Shown piece after piece: positions 29,804 to 41,729 of a stretch of 64,000 bases of DNA. Every line of letters starts with the position of its first letter. Position 1 is the first letter of the stretch. Both the position numbers and the translations under genes were made by a program. Under the pieces are notes generated by a model that did not search any database, had not been told where the DNA came from, and was given only the letters and a program-made list of their open reading frames with translations. The DNA is taken from contig OZ025207.1 of the NCBI GenBank assembly GCA_964019055.1, forward strand, positions 15,713,357 through 15,777,356, given 5' to 3'. This DNA is from Anthopleura xanthogrammica (Eukaryota; Cnidaria; Anthozoa; Actiniaria; Actiniidae).

Positions 29804-32746
29804 GGTGATGATGATCATGATGGTGATGATCATGATGGTGATGATCATGATGGTGATGATCATGATGGTGATGATCATGATAGTGATGATCATGTTCATC
29901 CTTGGAGCCCTTCAAAAGAATCTTATGTCTTGATCATGTTCATTTTTGATCAGAGGTCTAGCCCGATGAACAACAGAAAACTGTGTGTATGTGAGATGAA
30001 TGAGAGGCAGAAGACTTCTTACCTGCTTCGGAAGATGTGTTAACTATGACACCAGACTTCATGATCTCCATTGCCAAGTAGGTGCCTTCAATTACTGCCG
30101 TCTAGAGAAAATTAAAAACATGAGTTTGTTCTAAACATGATGGGACTCAGGGGGGATCCAGGATTTTGTTCAGGGAAGGGTGCAGGGCACAAAGTTAGCC
30201 CAGGGGGGTGCAGCCCTCAAAATCAAAGAAAGAAAACATTATTTCGTATTGGGTATCTTCAATATAGGGAGGCTCCAAGGGGGCTCCAAGGGGGGGGGGG
30301 GTTCGCACCCCCTGCACTCCTCCCCTGGATCCACCTCTGGGACTGGACAAAAATCAGTACCCCCTGACTTACCAAGTTGATAGCGATGGTCCGGTGCCAG
30401 TTTTCTTCGTCGGAAATCCCCGCGTTGTTGCACAAGATATCGAGTTTGCCATGTTCCGCCACAGTTTTCTTGAAGGCTCCTGGAATTTGAATGGGTGAGA
30501 GTAGATGTGAGGTATTATGTGTCGATGGTCATTTGTTCTTATATATATAACAAGTGAATGAAAAGGAAGGTTAAACACCGTTTAAAACTGACGTTTCGGA
30601 CGTTAGTCCTTCGTCGGAGTTTTAATATAAATAGTTTACACGATTGTCAATTGGCGCGTAAAATATATCACACGATATACTACTCAGAAAGATCTTCCTT
30701 ATAAGTTAGTCACATGACTTAGGATACTTGGTACAAGCTCTTCAGTTATTGGTTAGATTAGTGCACGTGGGACTTGTTTTACTTTTTTACTACTCTTTTT
30801 ATTAGTCAGAATAGGCAAGAATGGATTTGCTATTGGTTAGATTATGTCACGTGGATCGGTGTACTTACTTTCAAGCTCTTCCTCATTGGTTAGATTGTCA
30901 CGTGGATCGGTATACTTACTTTCAAGCTCTTCCTTATTGGTTAGATTATGTCACGTGGATCGGTGTACTTACTTTCGAGATCTTCCCCATTGGTTAGATT
31001 ATGTCACGTGGATCGGTGTACTTACTTTCGAGATCTTCCTCATTGGTTAGATTATGTCACGTGACTCGGTGAACTTACTTTCAAGCTCTTCCTTATTGGT
31101 TAGATTATGTCACGTGGATCGGTATACTTACTTTCGAGATCTTCTTTATTCTTTACGTCGCATTTGATAAACTTGACTGAACCTGGTCCATATTGAGACT
31201 CGAGTTTTTTCCGTGCGTTCCTCACCTCCTTCCTCAGAAATATCAAGAATGGTTACCTAAAAATAGAAAAGAGAGCCCCTGACTGACCCATTGATATTGA
31301 TATCTGTGTCATATGCTTAGAATTGTCAGATGGTTTTCATATTGCAATGCAAGGAGGCTAAAGTTGAGTATAGTTATTAGCAAAAAAAAGTGGGCTAAGT
31401 CCCCTAACTCGCCTCTCCGTAGTCCCTGCAACAATGAGGAGCTCGGCTAAACTATAACTGAGAAAGCTTAGCTAGGTCTTTATTCGCTCCTTCAGACTCC
31501 ATGCACAACTACATCCCACCTGTCTTCAATCTTTAATACTCAGATTACCATTTTGATGAAGCGTGATAACACACAAAATCAAATGTGGCGAACTCATGGA
31601 TACTGAACCCCGAGGTTGGGTTCCCTGTGCCGAAGTCGGGCTTTTGTTTTTTATGTTACTGAAGAGTGCTTTTTCTATGATTTTTTCGGTCTATTAGTCT
31701 TCAAAAGTGAAAAAAGTGAAAACAACAACTTGCCTACCAACATATTTTCTCATACATTTCTTTGTAAAGCCAACTTCGGTCGCCCATATCTTCAGCGCTA
31801 TTCAATAAAACAATTCAAACTTTCCATTTTTACTAAATTTGCTATGCTTTTTTTTTAATAGTCAATATCGTATTTTTGTTTTCGTTGGATTAAAATTTAA
31901 AATGTCACGCAAGAGCGTTGCGTGACGACCCTAAAAACGGCTGCGGGGGAGACTATGATAAACCCTCAGCTCAAAAACTCTCCAAATCGGCTGGAAATTA
32001 GTACAGAGCAAGATAAAGAACAGGTCAAAATAACTTGAAAAGTTAGCAGTATCTATTTTAGTATTTTCAAAAAAAAAACATATTAGAATCTCTTTGTAAA
32101 ACACCCAAAGAAACATAGCTTGGGCTACCTGTGGATTTGCTAACATATTATCGAGTGAATGACATTTGCATATTCAGACCCCTCACAATAACAACACGAG
32201 TTAAAAATCATGCAAGCAGAACCGGTCTCATCGTTCAAAGAAAAAATACTGAAAAATGGGGGGAAATGCTTCACACAAATTATCATGCAGAGACCACTTG
32301 TGTCATTCGTGGCCGTCTTTAACACATCTGAAACGACTGAAGTTTTGGTTCAGAGTGTATATTCTCTGATTCTCATCAATGATGGCATGAGAGATTGGCT
32401 CTTTTCTTGGTACTCGTGACCCCGATTTTACATGGATTTCCGAATTACGTTAAAAACTTGCTCATTAAAAGTCCCTGAACGCGAAAATTGCCCAATGGAG
32501 TAGTCGAAATCACAGATTTAGAAAATTGAATCTGTAAGTACAAAAATGTAGCTTCAAATACTAGTTTCTGACCGCTCAGATCTTTAAAAGCTACCTTTCA
32601 GACTATGTCCTTGATCACTGTTTTAGTTATGCTGATATGTCAGTGCTTACCGAAGCAGCATCGTTTTCAAGCAGTGCTTTACAGAAAGCATAACCAATGC
32701 CACTTGCTCCTCCAGTTACTATCGCTACAGCACCATTGATCTTCAT
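28349..32746 (-). CDS. SDR-C: 15-PGDH-like dehydrogenase with one-base excess in exon 2
   Basis: Exons in transcript order: 32651-32746, 31132-31256, 30373-30479, 30023-30101, 29421-29500, 28996-29123, 28349-28454. All borders are GT-AG at the paralogue positions. Exon 2 is 125 bp while the other three genes have 124, and the frame breaks at a run of six T (A in the gene) at 31205-31210; read literally it stops at 31146-31148. With five bases in the run the frame continues to 239 residues. Seen: TGGASGIG (11-18), D37, NNAG, S133, Y146, K150 (counted on that 239-residue frame) and CPGAVDTP. Everything downstream of the break is well conserved, which favours a sequencing error over an old pseudogene. 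Intron 1 carries a 53-bp repeat of the exon-2 donor region, lying just downstream of the exon. Confidence 0.82.
29540..29893. repeat. (TTG)n/(GAT-GGT)n microsatellite
   Basis: About 350 bp of GAT, GGT and CATGAT units in SDR-C intron 4, beginning with six TTG. Because the unit is three bases, long poly-His, poly-Ile/Thr and poly-Met frames appear; none is a gene. Confidence 0.92.
30148..30343. mobile_element. MITE with CAGRGGxGGATCCAGG ends
   Basis: The left end CAGGGGGGATCCAGG is mirrored by the right end CCTGGATCCACCTCTG. The interior is G-rich with a 12-bp poly-G. It lies in SDR-C intron 3, about 30 bp from exon 3. The end type resembles hAT-derived non-autonomous elements, but no clear target duplication is visible. 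Confidence 0.6.
30830..31145. repeat. 53-bp tandem repeat containing the SDR-C exon-2 splice donor
   Basis: CACGTG cores lie at 30848, 30899, 30952, 31005, 31058 and 31111: spacing 53 bp, with one unit of 51. Each unit, read on the minus strand, includes GAAGATCTCGAAAGTAAGTA or a close variant (AGCTTGAAAGTAAGT), the end of exon 2 and its donor. The unit touching the exon uses the true donor at 31130-31131; the other five lie in the intron as decoys. A more diverged unit may lie near 30750-30780. Confidence 0.88.
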
Positions 32747-32980
32747 CCTGGAAGTCTGATAAGCCTCCGGCTTGTTGCCTCGTTGAGCCTACAAATTTAC
32801 CAGCGGCTTTTGTTTTAAAGCGAGGCTTTTTAATACGGATCAATCAACTAATCTAGGCTACCGATTTCACACGACGTCACCAAAAAGCTAAAATCTAAAC
32901 TAATTATCACACAAAACTTATATCATCCAGGAAAGTTTTCACAAAAAAAATCGTGTATTTCCGATGCTTAGAATTTAATT

Positions 32981-34571
32981 AAGAGGGGATGTCAGCAAAA
33001 ATCAAACATACGCCGGCAACAGTCAAAAAATCGATTTCGCTCATATTTTGGTATTAGGTAGGCCTATGTGCGAGATATATCATGGTATGTTTCATTTGTC
33101 GAAATATGGCTTCATTTCCGAGAAAAACGAGAAAAATGAATTTGTCAATATTGACCCTTTGGGAGAGCCAAAATATACTCCAACTTCGGGGGGCTCGCTT
33201 GCCTTTGCAAAAATATCTACATGTTTAATTCCCAAACAACTGTTTTATATAATGTTTTAACTTTAAAAATCTGAAATTTCATTGTCTTCCAATAAATTTA
33301 TAACGGTAAAAAAAAATTATTTACCAGGGTACTTTGACGCCTTGTGGAAAGTAACGAATTTTCAAAAAATGTTTTCGCCATGTGCTAAATAAAATAAAAC
33401 GCCGATATTAAGAAAATGAAAAGTCGAAATAATATTCTAACCGTGACTGAAAGCTTTTTTGGGGGTTTTTATTCTGCGACGAGAAATAAAAATTTAAAGT
33501 TTTGAGAAATTTGTTATACTTGGCGAGACTTTTAATGTTGACTGTTTTAAAATTTATCTAACAGCCCGTGGTAAACACATTTTTTCTTTTTATTTGTTTC
33601 TTCTTAAAGCGTATAGGTTCATAATTACTGTCCGTAAAAATCCTTGATGGTCCAGTAAAGCCTACTTCTATAAAAGCTGAAACGTAGAAGGATATTTCCA
33701 GTAGATTTTCCCTTTAGTAAATGCGAACGTGACATGTACATTCATGTCTCGGCGTTATCAAAGGCCACACCAAATTCTTTGTAGAATGCCGCGTCTCCCG
33801 TCTCCTTGGTCACACTTATGGTCACGCAACGGCTATTTGTAAAAGAACCCGCTTCGACTCTTATCTAGAAAAATTGCATCTTTCTTAGAGCTAATTTCAA
33901 TTGTATTAATCCACACCATGTAGTGTTACTGCAGTAGCTTTAGGTGGTACTTTGCTATCTTACGATATTTTGCTCTTTTAGGTAATTTTTAAATTCATTT
34001 GATTGAGCGCACCGGCCGCCGTTCTTTGAAATTTCTCCAACTTTAAATTTTTATTTCTCGTCGCAGAATAAAAACCCCCAAAAAAGCTTTCAGTCACGGT
34101 TAGAATATTATTTCGACTTTTCATTTTCTTAATATCGGCGTTTTATTTTATTTAGCACAGGGTGAAAACATTTTTTGAAAATTCGTTACTTTTCACAAGG
34201 CGTCAAAGTACCCTGGTAAATAATTTTTTTTTACCGTTATAAATTTATTGGAAGACAATGAAATTTCAGATTTTTAAAGTTAAAACATTATATAAAACAG
34301 TTGTTTGGGAATTAAACATGTAGATATTTTTGCAAAGGCAAGCGAGCCCCCCGAAGTTGGAGTATATTTTGGCTCTCTCAAAGGGTCAATTATTGACAAA
34401 TTCGTTTTTCTCGTTTTTCTCGAAAATGAAGCCATATTTCGACAAATGAAACATACCATGATATATCTCGCATATAGGCCTACCTAATACCAAAATATGA
34501 GCGAAATCGATTTTTTGACTGTTGCCGGCAAATTTTGATTTTGTTCGATTTTTGCTGACATCTTCTCTTAA
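32981..34571. repeat. Large foldback: ~0.53-kb arms, ~0.52-kb loop
   Basis: Sequence 32981-33511 reappears as its reverse complement at 34029-34571, with scattered substitutions and a few one-to-ten-base indels (arms of 531 and 543 bp). Markers in both arms: TAGGCCTA, GGAATTAAACATG or its complement, and GCTTTTTTGGGGG. The loop (33512-34028) is unlike the arms and non-coding. GTCACGCAACG motifs stand in the loop (33822) and just outside the right arm (34591), with a related one at 31902-31924. No transposase was seen. Confidence 0.85.
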
Positions 34572-35384
34572 ATCGTGAATCAATTTTTTGTCACGCAACG
34601 GTGTCACGCATTTTCTAAAGCCAAAGAAAGTGGCAAATACTTTTTAAATGGTACGTTTATGAATAATTTTGATTTGATGAATATTTCTTTTGAGAAAATA
34701 GGGTATTCACAATATTGAATGTGATTTTGATCCTTGGTACACAAAGATGGCGGACCCATGCATTTCACACTAAATAATGAGCACATTTGATCGTCTATAT
34801 CTCGGTATCGAAAGCTTCTTATAACTCAAAATTTGGTTGAGATACATTGTTTTGACCTCTCTTTCGGGTGCAAGACCTTCAATTACCTTCAATATTTAAA
34901 GGCCCAGAAAATTTTACAATGACGTCAGTGAAATCGATCGTATATACTAGGCTGCAATATTCATAACTAACTGTAAAGGTAAGGGGAGTAAGGGTTGGTA
35001 TCAGAATGGCGGATCGCATCTAACTGTTCAACATTGAAGTTTAGTCAAACTAAAAACCAAGAATTTTCAAAACCGCTGAAACCGCACCACAGTTGCTGAA
35101 GGCTCAAGCTGGTTATAGTCTCTTTTTTTTATTTTTAACTCAGGCAATGATTGTGAATTAATTTATGAATTTCCGAAATCAATATTGGTGTATTATGGAT
35201 CTTTATTATTGTTACAATGCTAAAATATATTGTATAATATTGTAAGATATTTCATAATCAGAAAAATCACGGACCCTGATTGGCCATCTGAGTGTACTGA
35301 ACTGGTGTTATCATTCAACAACGCAACCAATCACGCGACAAGAAAAAATACTTCACAAACCTACCACCCTTTCACCCCCCACCC

Positions 35385-35700
35385 CACCCACCCCCCCCCC
35401 CCCCCCCAAACACACACACACATACACTTAGAGCATTCAAACTTCAACAGTCCAGACTGATACATTATGGGTTTATCTTGTGATTATTGATACAACCCCT
35501 ACCCCCCCCCCCCCCAAACACACACACACACATACACTTAGAGCATTCAAACTTCAACAGTCCAGACTGATGCATTATGGGTTTATCTTGTGATTATTGA
35601 TACCACCCCTACCTCCCCCCCCCCCCCCCCCCCAACACACACACACACACTTAGAGCATTCAAACTTCGACAGTCCAGACTGATGCATTATGGGTTTATC
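35385..35700. repeat. ~110-bp tandem repeat with poly-C/(CA)n
   Basis: Three units, marked by GAGCATTCAAACTTC at 35431, 35541 and 35654. Each starts with a poly-C run and (CA)n and ends with CATTATGGGTTTATCT. Just downstream (minus strand) of the SDR-D stop. Confidence 0.85.
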
Positions 35701-35841
35701 TCGTAATAAATTGATAATCACATGATGCATATCAGGTATGCCTTTGAACAAAACTTTCCAAAGTTAGTTTTTTGTTGATATAAACAAGTCAATATCCTGA
35801 TGAACACCAAGGACCCAGAGGCTCTGGTTGATATAAGCTTT

Positions 35842-38800
35842 TTATACTCCTTTGATCTGAAACTCCTGATAATCAATGTTCGCCTTTGCAGTCACTCTCA
35901 TTACTTCGCCATTCTTAGTGTCATTGGTGATTAATTCTATCAGACCTTTAGCAACCAAATCGGCCCTAGAAAAGAGTCAACGACAAAGACATGATCCGGC
36001 AAATCGGGTACCATATAGCTAGTGGAAGACAGACAGACAGACAGACAGACGGACAGAGGGACAGACAGACAGAAAGAAAAACAGAAAAAGAAAGAAAGAA
36101 GGAAGAAGAGCTATAGGAATAGAATGAGAGACTTACTTGACGGTTCCCATATGCGCCACTAATGCTTTAGTTACGGGAATCTCTTCCATTTGTTTCTCCA
36201 GGAGTGGAGTGTCGACGAAAGCCGGACAAATGCAGTTTACACGAATTCCTTTAGTTTTCATTGCGACCTGCAAAACAACAGTCAGCTACATTAATCACAA
36301 GTGCACCTCAGAGGTCTTGGGTTTGCATTCCTTCATGGACTTGACATCACGTGCGAGCAGAGTTGTTAGGTCTCTCCCTTGATTCGAGGGTTTTTCTCCG
36401 ATTTTCCTCCCTTCGCAAAATTTAACAAGCTTTATTCCAATTCGATCTGTGTCAGTTAGCCGTGCCCTGACTTTGATCAACCCAGAGTTTGCTTCAGGGT
36501 TCGATCAGTGTCAGAGAGTGTGTAGAATATCATCGGACTGTACCGTTGCTATGCTTCTGGTGAATCCAATAACACCATGTTTTGTTGCGCAATACACAGG
36601 GGTGGGGCTCATCGGTGCCAGTCCTGCATGACATCAAAACAAAATAATTAATCATCTTGATACTTATGCCTGACAACCTGACGGTTACAACAATAAAATG
36701 TTGTCGGATGAAGACTAATATATTTTATATATTATTGTGGAGAATTAGCCAGTTATCTAATGATCACGTGATCATTCTGTGGTCAACTGCTCATAATCAA
36801 GCTTTGAATCTGCTATCTCTCAGTTTCTATCTTTTTAAAGCACCAAATCGCTGCGCAAAACTTTTGAGAGAATTCTCAGAACTCTTTGGTTTCGTTTCTC
36901 CCCCGAACCAACCTTTTCGTACAGAAAAAACGAGAAGCTCTGGGTATTAGAATGACCAGAAAGTTACTTGCATTTCTTGGAGCAAGAGCATGTGACGAAC
37001 CAAGGTTCTAGCTTCAGTATTCAATGTTGCACACGATATTAATAGGAAATGAATGTGTGTTTTATGTACTAGTAATAGAGATTGTAAATGTTCCTTAGCA
37101 CGATGTGTGATTACCTCCCATTGAAGCTGTGTTGACTATTATCCCAGAGTTCATGATCTCCATGCCAACGAATGTCCCGTGAATGACAGAATTCTGAAAG
37201 TGAATGAAAAAGAAATAATCCTTAATTTTATATAATGTCCTTTCGCACGAAGACCTAGGTCTAAAAAATTGTAGCTGTGAAGAGGAAGCTAGGACCTTTA
37301 TTCCTAAGAAACTCAAGACCCCCCACCCCCTCCCCCGTAGTGTTATTACAGTCTGGGGACTACAAACCTATGAGGGGAAAAATCAACCAACAATCGTTTA
37401 GTTCTCCCTTGTGACCTACCAGGTTAATGCTGACACATTTCTCCCAGTTTTTCTCGTTGATGATTCCTGCGTTGTTGCACAGAATATCAAGCTTACCATG
37501 GTCAACCACTGTTTGCTTTACAGCCTCTGATGAACCAAATAACAAAGAAGAAGAATTGTTGAGCAATACGTTACAGCGAGCGCTTTCGCTTTCAGAAGAA
37601 AACCAATGGTTCTCTTTACCTTGGGCGTAATATTTTCCCATATCAGATCACGTGTCATTCTCTTGAGAATAAGGTTCTTTGTTTGAGTTGTATCCATATG
37701 AAATGATACCCTAGGAGATGACACGTGGTCTGAAATGTTAACATTATGTCCAATACAAGCTAAAGAGGTCTATTCCGTTCAGAGGGTTGAAAACAGGCAT
37801 AATGGCATCATGAAGCAACAGTATAAGCGCAGTCTCATCCGAGAACTGCGTCTGAAAACCAATTAGCATTGAATTGATTGTTGAAAAGGCTTCAGACATC
37901 TGAATCATGTACAACGATTGCGGTACAATAGAGCAGTTTTCATACGAGTGGGAAACGTACGGCACTGACTTACAACACGTAACACGGTACGAATTGGCGT
38001 AACATTGAAATGGCTTCCCATTGTCTTCCAGTTATTCATCCAATCACAACGCGTAGTTACGGTCACGGTAAGATACGATATGAGCTACGAATCTGCCGTA
38101 TCGTTTCTCACTCATACGAAAATCACTCCAAGTTTAAAGATATTTAGAACTTTGCAACGGGCCAAATATAAATTTCTATAATCAAGAGAGTATGAAGTAC
38201 TTTCTTGGTATAATCTGAACCCCGCAAACAGCATACGATATACACCGTACATGTTCAAAGGACTTACAACAACAGTAGAACCTCTATTAAGCGGCCACGT
38301 TCGGAGAATCATTGTCAAGCGGCCGTTAAAGAGAGGTTGGCTCAATAGAGGTACAAATTAACGCAAATGCTCTCACAGGGACTTTGACAACTGGCCGCTT
38401 AATAGAATTTTTACTGTAATTTTATTTCATATATTTTTACTGACTGGCAAAGTGTTCTTTGTTTGTCACATCACATTCTTCAAACTTAGCTGTTCCTGCT
38501 CCAAACTGTTTCTCCAGCTGTTGTTGTGCTTTTTCGCCTTCTTCTTTACATATATCAAGCATTCTGACCTAAAATCAACCAAATAAAGTGAATATAGTAT
38601 TAAATTAAAATTAATTGAATTCAATAAAATAAACATCAGCAACAAGACATTGATTTGCAAGCGACTCTGGTCACCCTAGCCACCTACAACCACGCTTTTT
38701 GTGAAATCTTTCCGGATCCAAAGGAGGGGTGGGTGGCAGTGAATATTAGTATGCCAATGATTTATTATTATTCTCAAAAATTCTGCATGGACCCGTTTTG

Positions 38801-41729
38801 TAGATAAATAGGATTTGGGAAAAAATGGAAAAAAATGCCGGAATGAGATATGATAGTGCTAGAAAAGACGTGATATATCCAAGACAGTTAATCCTCTTCG
38901 TTCCCGCTAAGGAAACACAGCCCCTTGATCCAAGCGTAGTCAGTAATTTCGTTCGCGCAAATGACTGAATTAGCCTCCTACGCTATCCTATGTTGGCGTC
39001 TCTTTGTCTTGATATTTTTCTGTGTGGGCTGCCTGTTCCTTCTTCCGACAGGAAGCTTAGTGAGCCGAGAAAAAATACAAAAGAAAATTGTTGTGACGGA
39101 TGATCTTGCTGAATAAGTAGCAGCGAAATTAAAAGATAATCATGACGGCGGAGCTAATAATATAGATAATGCTATTTAATTTCGTTGGCCTTTTGAATAT
39201 CTCGTCTGAAATAGCCTGCGTGTAGCTTAGTCTGGTACAGACCGGTACAAAATCGAAATGAATTCTGCTAGACCATGGATATTAATACATTCACATTCTT
39301 TCATTTCCATTGCTCTCTTTTCCAAATCCTCTGGTCCCTCGATATCTATTTTCCACGAAATCCGCTCTAAGACAACCTTCAAACAATTTTTTTTTTGTTG
39401 ACTGAAGAACCCGTGCGCAAACTATTTGGGAGTCCCGCAGTTTGATCCTCATTGACCTGCACTACTTGACACCACTTTCTATTATCCCTGTATCTTAAAA
39501 TAGCTTCACATAAGAAGGGATAACAAATATTGCAATTCAACGGTCCAAAACTAAATATTTTCGGTTTTTGTTCCTTCAAACAAACAACGGAAATGTCGAC
39601 TATCAATAAATATTTGAATGTCAGAAAAATATCAATAGATATTTGAATGTCGTAGAATTAATTTCCGTTTTTTTCTTTTGTTCTACCTTTTCCCCCCGTT
39701 TATTTTAAGAGAATTCAAAAGCGAGTGTGGGAGAAAATAATGAGGAGCAAAAGAGCTGTTAGTTTCGTTTTTTTAAATTTAATTTGCAGCGTCTTTTTTT
39801 TCATCAATATTCATGACATCCTGTACGGTTTAAATGCAATGTCTCGTGGTCTTAAATTTTCATGACCCACTAAGCCACAAGTTCAAATCGTCCTGTCAGT
39901 TACCACGAAATTGCTTTATCAAACAGTTTCTGATAAAAAACAGATATACCGCAATGCCAGGTCTGGAGGGATAAAAAATACCATCTTCATAATTTCTTTC
40001 TTGCTTTTCTTTCTTTCTCTTTCTTTTTTCGTTCTAGTCTTTCCTTCTTTTTCTTACATTCTTCCTTTTTTCCACTCTTTCATACTTTCCCTCTTTCTTT
40101 CTTTCTTTCTTTCTTTCTTCCTTTCTTCCTTTCTTCCTTTCTTCCTTTCTTCCTTTCTTCCTTTCTTCCTTTCTTCCTTTCTTCCTTTCTTCCTTTCTTT
40201 CTTTCTTTCTTCCTTTCTTTCTTCCTCTTATCCTTTTTCTTTCTTTACTCTAAATTATAATTATTTTTTTTCAGTAATGATGTTAACCAAATCCTTCAGC
40301 CTGATGGTGTCTGGTAAACTGTCTCCAAAAATTATGAAACCTTCAATATATATGAATAAATTCAATCAGTTCATTGGACTTGGCTCTGTATTGAACTACC
40401 CAATATTCCATCCCAAATTAGTTCTATATCAGATATCATCTTACAATAGCATCATTTCCAGAATTTCTAGGAATTTTAATTAAAGTAATTACTTGTGTTT
40501 CACTTTTGGTCGTGAGACTAAAATAACAAATTAGCTCTCATTAAGAATACCATTGTACATGGGTATATCCATATTACAGATTAAAGTTTTAATCAAGTGA
40601 AGATTTATTAAAATGGCAAGCTTTCTGACAAAGCATCCATCATCATTAGCACTCATTTGTATTGATCAAAATCATGTGTCATCTCAAAAAAAACATAGTT
40701 TGTATATTATATTATAAGCTGAATGAATGAATTCAAAACTTGGCAATAAGTGACCTTTATAGAAGGCCCCTTTCATATGATGTCAAAGCAGCTCAATTTA
40801 GAAGACAAAAGAAGAGGATCCCAATAATCTCCTTAGAATTGGAAAGCGATTGTTTTGTCGTCCACATGAAAGCTGTATTGCAAAGGGGTCTATAAATGAA
40901 ATTTGAAGAGCATTTCTTGCCCCACCCTCCCTCTCCTTAGAAATTTGATATCTTGCCAAACATAATCCTCAAAGTACCAATAAAGTGTACTTCTAGGGAA
41001 GGGTTATCAAGGATTCCCAAGCATTCAACCAGAAAAAAAGTACAAAAGATCCTAAGAATACTAGGGCATTTTTTTTTTTTTTTGAAAAGCATTATCCATA
41101 CAACTCTTCTAACCTGGTTTTGGTTTAGTTGGACTAAGCTACTCATGAATAATCATGAACTCTATGGTTTTGTGATTGATCAAAGTATTTCAGAATAACC
41201 CAATGTTATTTGATCCAGCTGGTAATAGATTCTACTGATTATAACTTCGGGCTTCAAAGTTACAATTAAATATTGACTGTTCATTATGGTATTTTTGTAG
41301 TTCAATATGGATTATCAATGTATATACTAAAAGCCCCTTCTAATTCAAATACGCATATTCATGAAGTCTATTATGTCAATATAAACACCTAAGCGCATTC
41401 ATGTTGAGTCGAACTTGATAAATTGTACTTTGATGCCAGGTTTTACAAGATTTTATCAACCCCCATGCTAATACTAATATACTACTCCTATGTGATCGAC
41501 ACAGGGTCATTTTGACTGGTATCTACGGCCAGTTCTGAAACAGCAGACAGTCCTGCTGGATAGCAGTTTGCCGCCGGGAACAAGCACAAATCATTTTCTA
41601 TGAGTAGCAGGATATCGTGTGTATATTCCTTACCGTAGCTGCTCCATTTTCTAAAAGGGCAACACAAAACGCCAGGCCAATGCCTCTAGCAGCACCAGTA
41701 ACGAGACCCACAGCACCTTTGATCTGCAT
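35842..41729 (-). CDS. SDR-D: 15-PGDH-like short-chain dehydrogenase
   Basis: Seven exons in transcript order: 41634-41729, 38445-38568, 37420-37526, 37115-37193, 36544-36623, 36137-36267, 35842-35965. They join in frame to give 246 residues; intron phases equal those of the paralogues. Seen: TGAARGIG (11-18), D37, NNAG, S133, Y146 and K150 in [13 protein letters not shown], and a C-terminus (YQEFQIKGV) resembling the YKKYFQPKL end of SDR-A. The donor after exon 2 is GTCAGT, weaker than the others. Intron 1 is 3.1 kb and holds a CTTT/CTTC microsatellite and a MITE. Its start codon faces that of the PPP4R1-like gene across 573 bp. Role inferred: NAD-dependent oxidoreductase; the substrate is unknown. 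Confidence 0.9.
36300..36520 (+). mobile_element. SINE copy
   Basis: Carries the SINE body TTAGGTCTCTCCCTTGATTC, TCCTCCCTTCGCAAAATT, ATCTGTGTCAGTTAGCCGTG and CCCTGACTTTGATCAACCCA. The tRNA-like head is eroded. It sits in SDR-D intron 5, antisense to the gene. Confidence 0.65.
37605..37777. mobile_element. MITE family 2, copy a
   Basis: The ends face each other: CCATATCAGATCACGTGTCA on the left and TGACACGTGGTCTGAAATG on the right, continuing outward into TCTCTTTACCTTGGG and GCTAAAGAGGTCTAT. A related copy lies at 46328-46533. It is in SDR-D intron 2, 78 bp before exon 3. Confidence 0.6.
38273..38416. mobile_element. Tc1/mariner-type (pogo-like) MITE
   Basis: The left end CAGTAGAACCTCTATTAAGC is mirrored by the right end GCTTAATAGAATTTTTACTG, and TA follows the right end. 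It is 144 bp long with GCGGCC inside both ends and is non-coding. This end type is common for pogo/Tigger-related non-autonomous elements. In SDR-D intron 2, close to exon 2. Confidence 0.7.
40080..40235. repeat. (CTTT)n/(CTTTCTTC)n microsatellite
   Basis: A pyrimidine microsatellite in SDR-D intron 1; on the gene strand it is purine-rich. The 190-codon FLS-rich frame over it is not a gene. Confidence 0.9.
40759..40894. mobile_element. MITE family 1, copy (CAGCTCAATTT core)
   Basis: Ends AGGCCCCTTTCATATGATGT and GCAAAGGGGTCTATA are near-complementary; the core CAAAGCAGCTCAATTTAGAA with CAAAAGA/TTGTTTTG is shared with copies at 56782, 57632 and 62058. It lies in SDR-D intron 1. Confidence 0.65.

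Larger units (their letters stand above)
32747..35841. other. SDR-C/SDR-D intergenic region
   Basis: Holds the SDR-C promoter side, a large foldback (32981-34571), AT-rich unique sequence (34.6-35.3 kb) and a 110-bp tandem repeat (35385-35700). Open frames inside the foldback are mirror images of each other with no domain. No gene was recognised. Confidence 0.45.

Noticed and set aside
29400..29933. Poly-His, poly-Ile and poly-Met frames
   Set aside because: Trinucleotide microsatellite in SDR-C intron 4.
32993..34607. Small frames in both foldback arms
   Set aside because: Mirror images of each other without domain or start context.
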